A stretch of DNA of 64,000 bases from Microbispora amethystogenes (GTDB lineage Bacteria > Actinomycetota > Actinomycetes > Streptosporangiales > Streptosporangiaceae), in assembly GCF_016863015.1 (NCBI RefSeq), contig NZ_BOOB01000045.1:62001-126000 (forward strand). Direction: 5' to 3'. Position numbers and translations under genes: made by a program. Below the pieces are notes generated by a model. The model saw only the letters and a list, made by a program, of their open reading frames with translations. It made no database searches and was not told where the DNA came from. This document shows, piece after piece, positions 61,351 to 64,000 of this stretch (the first letter of the stretch is position 1; every line of letters begins with the position of its first letter).

Positions 61351-61362
61351 GATTCCCGGGCG

Positions 61363-61390
61363 ATGACAAATGAAACAAAGCGCCTATATC
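61363..61390 (+). promoter_or_regulatory. promoter of the GPP34 gene, near-leaderless
   Basis: ATGACA (61363-61368) and TATATC (61385-61390) are 16 bp apart. The start point would be near 61397, about 4 nt before the GTG start, and no ribosome-binding site is present, which fits leaderless translation. Confidence 0.4.
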
Positions 61391-61400
61391 ATCGCCGACC

Positions 61401-62042
61401 GTGGCTGAAAGCGATCTTTCGAGCCCGTCTCTTGTCGATGACTTGTATTTCGTCCTGCACGACAATGCGACGGGTCATCCACACCTGCATTCACGGCTCG
61501 CGGGGCTGGCACTGGCCGGCGGCGTCCTCGCCGAGCTGATGCTCGCCGAGCGGGTGACCCTGGATCTCACGTCGAACCCCGAACGCGTCCTCGCGACGGC
61601 CGGGGAGGACAGCGGTGACGCCTTCACCAGGAAGGTGCTCGGCCTCGTCGCCGCCGAGCCGTACCATCCGGTGAGCACGTGGCTGCTGTTCCTCGCCCGC
61701 ACGGCCGACGCCGAGGTGACCGCCCGGATGATCGCCGCGAAGCTGCTCAAACCACCGGTCAGGCACCTGCTGAAACACCAGCCTCCGGCCCCGGCGGACA
61801 TGAGCACGGCCGCGTGGCCGCTCGCCCGCCTGAACCTCGCCGTCCAGCGCCGCACGCCGCCGGCCCCCCGGGACCGCGTCCTTCTGGGGCTGCTGGACGC
61901 CGCCGGCTGCGCCCAGCGGGTGCTGTCGGAACACGATCCCCGCTTCGTGGCCGCCGCGATCGCCATGCTCCCCGCCCCGATGCAGAGGCTCGTCGCCCAG
62001 ACCAAGGTCGCCGTCGGGCAGGCCGTCCTCAGCCGCCGGTGA
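61401..62042 (+). CDS. GPP34 (GOLPH3-like) family phosphoprotein
   Basis: 213 aa. LVDDLYFVLHDNATGHPHLHSRLAGLALAGGVLAELMLAERVTL (11-54) is the GPP34 N-terminal signature, then helices ending with the hydrophobic AAAIAMLPAPMQRLVAQTKVAVGQAVL. Eukaryotic relatives bind phosphatidylinositol 4-phosphate; the bacterial role is unknown, possibly membrane-lipid sensing. GTG start with no ribosome-binding site. It is followed 34 bp later by an amino acid transporter gene. Confidence 0.88.
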   Translation: MAESDLSSPSLVDDLYFVLHDNATGHPHLHSRLAGLALAGGVLAELMLAERVTLDLTSNPERVLATAGEDSGDAFTRKVLGLVAAEPYHPVSTWLLFLARTADAEVTARMIAAKLLKPPVRHLLKHQPPAPADMSTAAWPLARLNLAVQRRTPPAPRDRVLLGLLDAAGCAQRVLSEHDPRFVAAAIAMLPAPMQRLVAQTKVAVGQAVLSRR

Positions 62043-62076
62043 CCACCCCGTCCCCAACCCCTTCACGGAGTTCCAG

Positions 62077-63549
62077 GTGTCCCTGACAGAGCAACGGCCG
62101 AGCGCGGTCTCCGCCGCGCTGGCCCAGGACCGGCTCGGTGTGCCGTCCATCGTGTTCTTCGTCATCTCCGCGGCGGCGCCGCTGATGGTCGTCGCGGGCT
62201 CGGTCCCCACGGCGTACGCGGTGACGGGCGTGATCGGCGTGCCGCTCGCGTTCCTGCTGCTGGGCGCGGTCTTCTCGCTCTTCGCCGTCGGCTACGTGAC
62301 CATGGCCAGGCACGTGGTGAACGCCGGCGCCTTCTACGCCTACGCCGCGCAGGGCCTCGGCCGCACGCAGGGCGTGGTGACGGCGTGGGTGGCGCTGCTC
62401 GCCTACAACGCGCTGCAGCTCGGCCTGTACGGCATCATCGGGTCGGCGGCCGAGCCGCTGCTCCTGGACTGGTTCGGCGGTTCGCCGCCGTGGTGGGTCA
62501 TCGCGCTGGTGGCCTGGGTGCTGACCGGCCTGCTCGGGCTGCTGCGGGTCGACATCAACGGCCGGATCCTGTCCGTCCTGCTGGTCAGCGAGATCGCCGT
62601 CGTCCTGCTGTTCGACCTGGGCGACCTGTTCGGCGGCGCGCGGAACGGCATCAGCTTCGAGGGCTTCAACCCCGGGGCGCTGTTCGTGCCCGGCGTGGGC
62701 GCCGCGCTCGCCACCGTCGTCGCGGGCTTCGCCGGCATCGAGTCGTCGGTCGTCTTCGCCGAGGAGTCCAAGGACCGCCACCGCACCGTGCCCCTCGCCA
62801 CCTACCTGGGCATCGGGGTCATCGCCATCCTCTACTCGGTCTCCGCCTGGGCCCAGACGGTGCCGACCGGCCCGGACGGGATCGTCAAGGCGGCGACGGA
62901 GCAGGGTCCCGCGCTCATCTTCGGCCAGGCGGGCGAGCACCTGGGCAACGGCGTCGCGACGATCGGCTCGGTGCTGTTCGTGACCAGCAGCATCGCCTGC
63001 ATGATCGCCTTCCACAACACCACGGCGCGGTACATCTTCGCCCTGGGCCGGGAGAACGTGCTGCCCTCGGTGTTCGGGCGCACCTCGGCCCGCACCGCCG
63101 CCCCGATCGCCGGATCCGTGCTGCAGACCGTGCTCGGCCTGATCGTGATCACCGTCTACGCCGTCGCGGGACTCGACCCGGTCACGAAGCTGTTCTTCAC
63201 CTTCGGCACCTTCGGCGGCCTCGGGCTGCTGACCCTGCTCACCGTCACCTCGATCTCGGTGATCGTGTTCTTCTCCCGCGACCTCCGCGAGGAGACGGCC
63301 TGGCGGACGCGCTTCGCGCCGGCCCTGTCGATCGTGGCGCTGGTCGTGATCATCGGGCTGACGCTGGTCAACTTCGACACGGTCCTCGGGGTCGCCCCCG
63401 ACTCGCCGATGCGGTGGATCCTGCCCGCGATCTACGTCGTCGCGGTGATCTTCGGCGTCGTGTGGGCCCGGGTGATCAAGGCCACCCGGCCCGAGGTCTA
63501 CGCCGGCATCGGCCTCGGCGCCCAGGCCGCGGCGGGAGGCCCCCGATGA
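62077..63549 (+). CDS. APC-family amino acid permease
   Basis: 490 aa, twelve helices. LGVPSIVFFVISAAAPLMVVAGSVPTAYAVTG (20-51) is the first APC helix; GFAGIESSVVFAEESKDRHRTVPLATYLGIGVIAILYSVSAWA (about 213-255) is the conserved central motif, and MIAFHNTTARYIFALGRENVLP (about 308-330) follows. Likely amino acid or amine:proton symport; substrate unknown. GTG with GGAG 9 nt upstream. Coupled to the acetyltransferase by an ATGA overlap. Confidence 0.88.
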   Translation: MSLTEQRPSAVSAALAQDRLGVPSIVFFVISAAAPLMVVAGSVPTAYAVTGVIGVPLAFLLLGAVFSLFAVGYVTMARHVVNAGAFYAYAAQGLGRTQGVVTAWVALLAYNALQLGLYGIIGSAAEPLLLDWFGGSPPWWVIALVAWVLTGLLGLLRVDINGRILSVLLVSEIAVVLLFDLGDLFGGARNGISFEGFNPGALFVPGVGAALATVVAGFAGIESSVVFAEESKDRHRTVPLATYLGIGVIAILYSVSAWAQTVPTGPDGIVKAATEQGPALIFGQAGEHLGNGVATIGSVLFVTSSIACMIAFHNTTARYIFALGRENVLPSVFGRTSARTAAPIAGSVLQTVLGLIVITVYAVAGLDPVTKLFFTFGTFGGLGLLTLLTVTSISVIVFFSRDLREETAWRTRFAPALSIVALVVIIGLTLVNFDTVLGVAPDSPMRWILPAIYVVAVIFGVVWARVIKATRPEVYAGIGLGAQAAAGGPR

Positions 63550-64000
63550 GCGCGGCGGCCCCGGTGGACCCGGTGATCACCCGGATGACGGACGCGGAGG
63601 CGACCGGCCACCTGATCGCGGACACCTTCCACGTCGACGCGATCACCGCGTGGCTCGTCCCGCGTGTGGAGGACCGCCTGCCCCTCCAGCGGAGGTTCTT
63701 CACCATGTACGCCGCGCACGCGATGGAGCACGGCGACGTCTACGGCATCCACGAGGCGGGCGAGCTGGCCGGAGTGGCCGTCTGGTTCACCGCGCCGTTC
63801 CCGGAGATCCCCGGCGAGCGGGAGGCGATCGACACCTTCGCCGGGGAGAACGCGGAACGCTACCACGCCCTGGGTGAGCTGCTGGAGAAGCTCCATCCGC
63901 GGGAGCCGCACCACTACCTGAACTTCATCGCCCTGGAGCGGGGGAGGACCGGCCGCGGCCTCGGCACCGTGCTGCTGGAGGAGCACCATCGCCGGCTCGA
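63546..64000 (+). CDS. GNAT-family acetyltransferase, 3' end outside window
   Basis: The first 151 residues are visible. VITRMTDAEATGHLIADTFHVDAITAWLVPRVEDRLPLQRRFFTMYAAHAMEHG (10-63) and LAGVAVWFTAPFPEIPG (about 74) lead to the acetyl-CoA loop ERGRTGRGLGTVLLEEHHRRL at 130-150. ATG overlaps the transporter stop. Truncated by the window, not broken. Probably acts on a small amine, perhaps the cargo of the transporter (inferred). Confidence 0.82.
   Translation, partial: MSAAAPVDPVITRMTDAEATGHLIADTFHVDAITAWLVPRVEDRLPLQRRFFTMYAAHAMEHGDVYGIHEAGELAGVAVWFTAPFPEIPGEREAIDTFAGENAERYHALGELLEKLHPREPHHYLNFIALERGRTGRGLGTVLLEEHHRRL

Overview
The window is about 64 kb of very GC-rich DNA with dense, strongly G/C-ending codons, many GTG/TTG starts and long runs of genes joined by 4-bp stop/start overlaps. 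These traits, a hopanoid operon, a DosS-type sensor kinase, two-domain universal stress proteins and SPW/DUF3072/GPP34 proteins point to a filamentous actinomycete, most plausibly a Streptosporangiales relative (inference, not proven). I see no tRNA, rRNA, CRISPR array, phage or insertion sequence.

Layout. 1-6.6 kb: the protocatechuate branch of the beta-ketoadipate pathway on the minus strand (pobA-pcaI-pcaJ-pcaF-pcaH-pcaG-pcaB, running off the left edge), divergent from an IclR-type regulator with a three-half-site operator between them. 6.6-7.0 kb: a secreted stand-alone CBM2 protein. 7.2-16.7 kb: a block resembling the mycobacterial dormancy regulon: a four-subunit group 3b-like NiFe hydrogenase and its maturation protease, an OsmC protein, a DosS/DevS-like kinase that keeps the haem histidine, a universal stress protein, two CBS-domain proteins and a metallo-hydrolase. 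16.7-19.6 kb: a secreted GH54 arabinofuranosidase with LacI-type operators. 19.8-27 kb: a lipoprotein, a second universal stress protein with DevR-box-like sites, YceI, a sirtuin, an aldo-keto reductase, a prenyl diphosphate synthase and a glucose dehydrogenase-like enzyme.

26.8-35.5 kb: two histidine kinase/LuxR-type regulator pairs (one joined to an ABC exporter), membrane proteins, a LigC/LigD-type DNA ligase and a toxin-antitoxin-like pair. 35.5-36.1 kb: two decayed genes. 36.1-38.9 kb: an SGNH hydrolase, two membrane proteins and an SDR. 38.9-46.7 kb: a fully coupled hopanoid operon (hpnC-hpnD-hpnE-shc-hpnG/ispH-hpnH) in which the nucleosidase is fused to IspH. 46.9-51.5 kb: a polysaccharide deacetylase, an MGDG-synthase-like glycosyltransferase, a DMT transporter, an SPW-repeat protein and a LysR regulator. 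51.8-57.1 kb: a polar amino acid ABC importer operon ending in an N-acyl-D-amino-acid deacylase and a beta-lactamase-like hydrolase. 57.2-64 kb: a pentapeptide-repeat membrane protein, stress-type small genes with sigma-B-like promoters, GPP34, an APC transporter and a partial acetyltransferase.

Three signals cut across the window: DevR-box-like sites near stress genes, four sigma-B-like promoters, and many in-frame short tandem repeats (units of 6-15 bp) that expand otherwise ordinary proteins.
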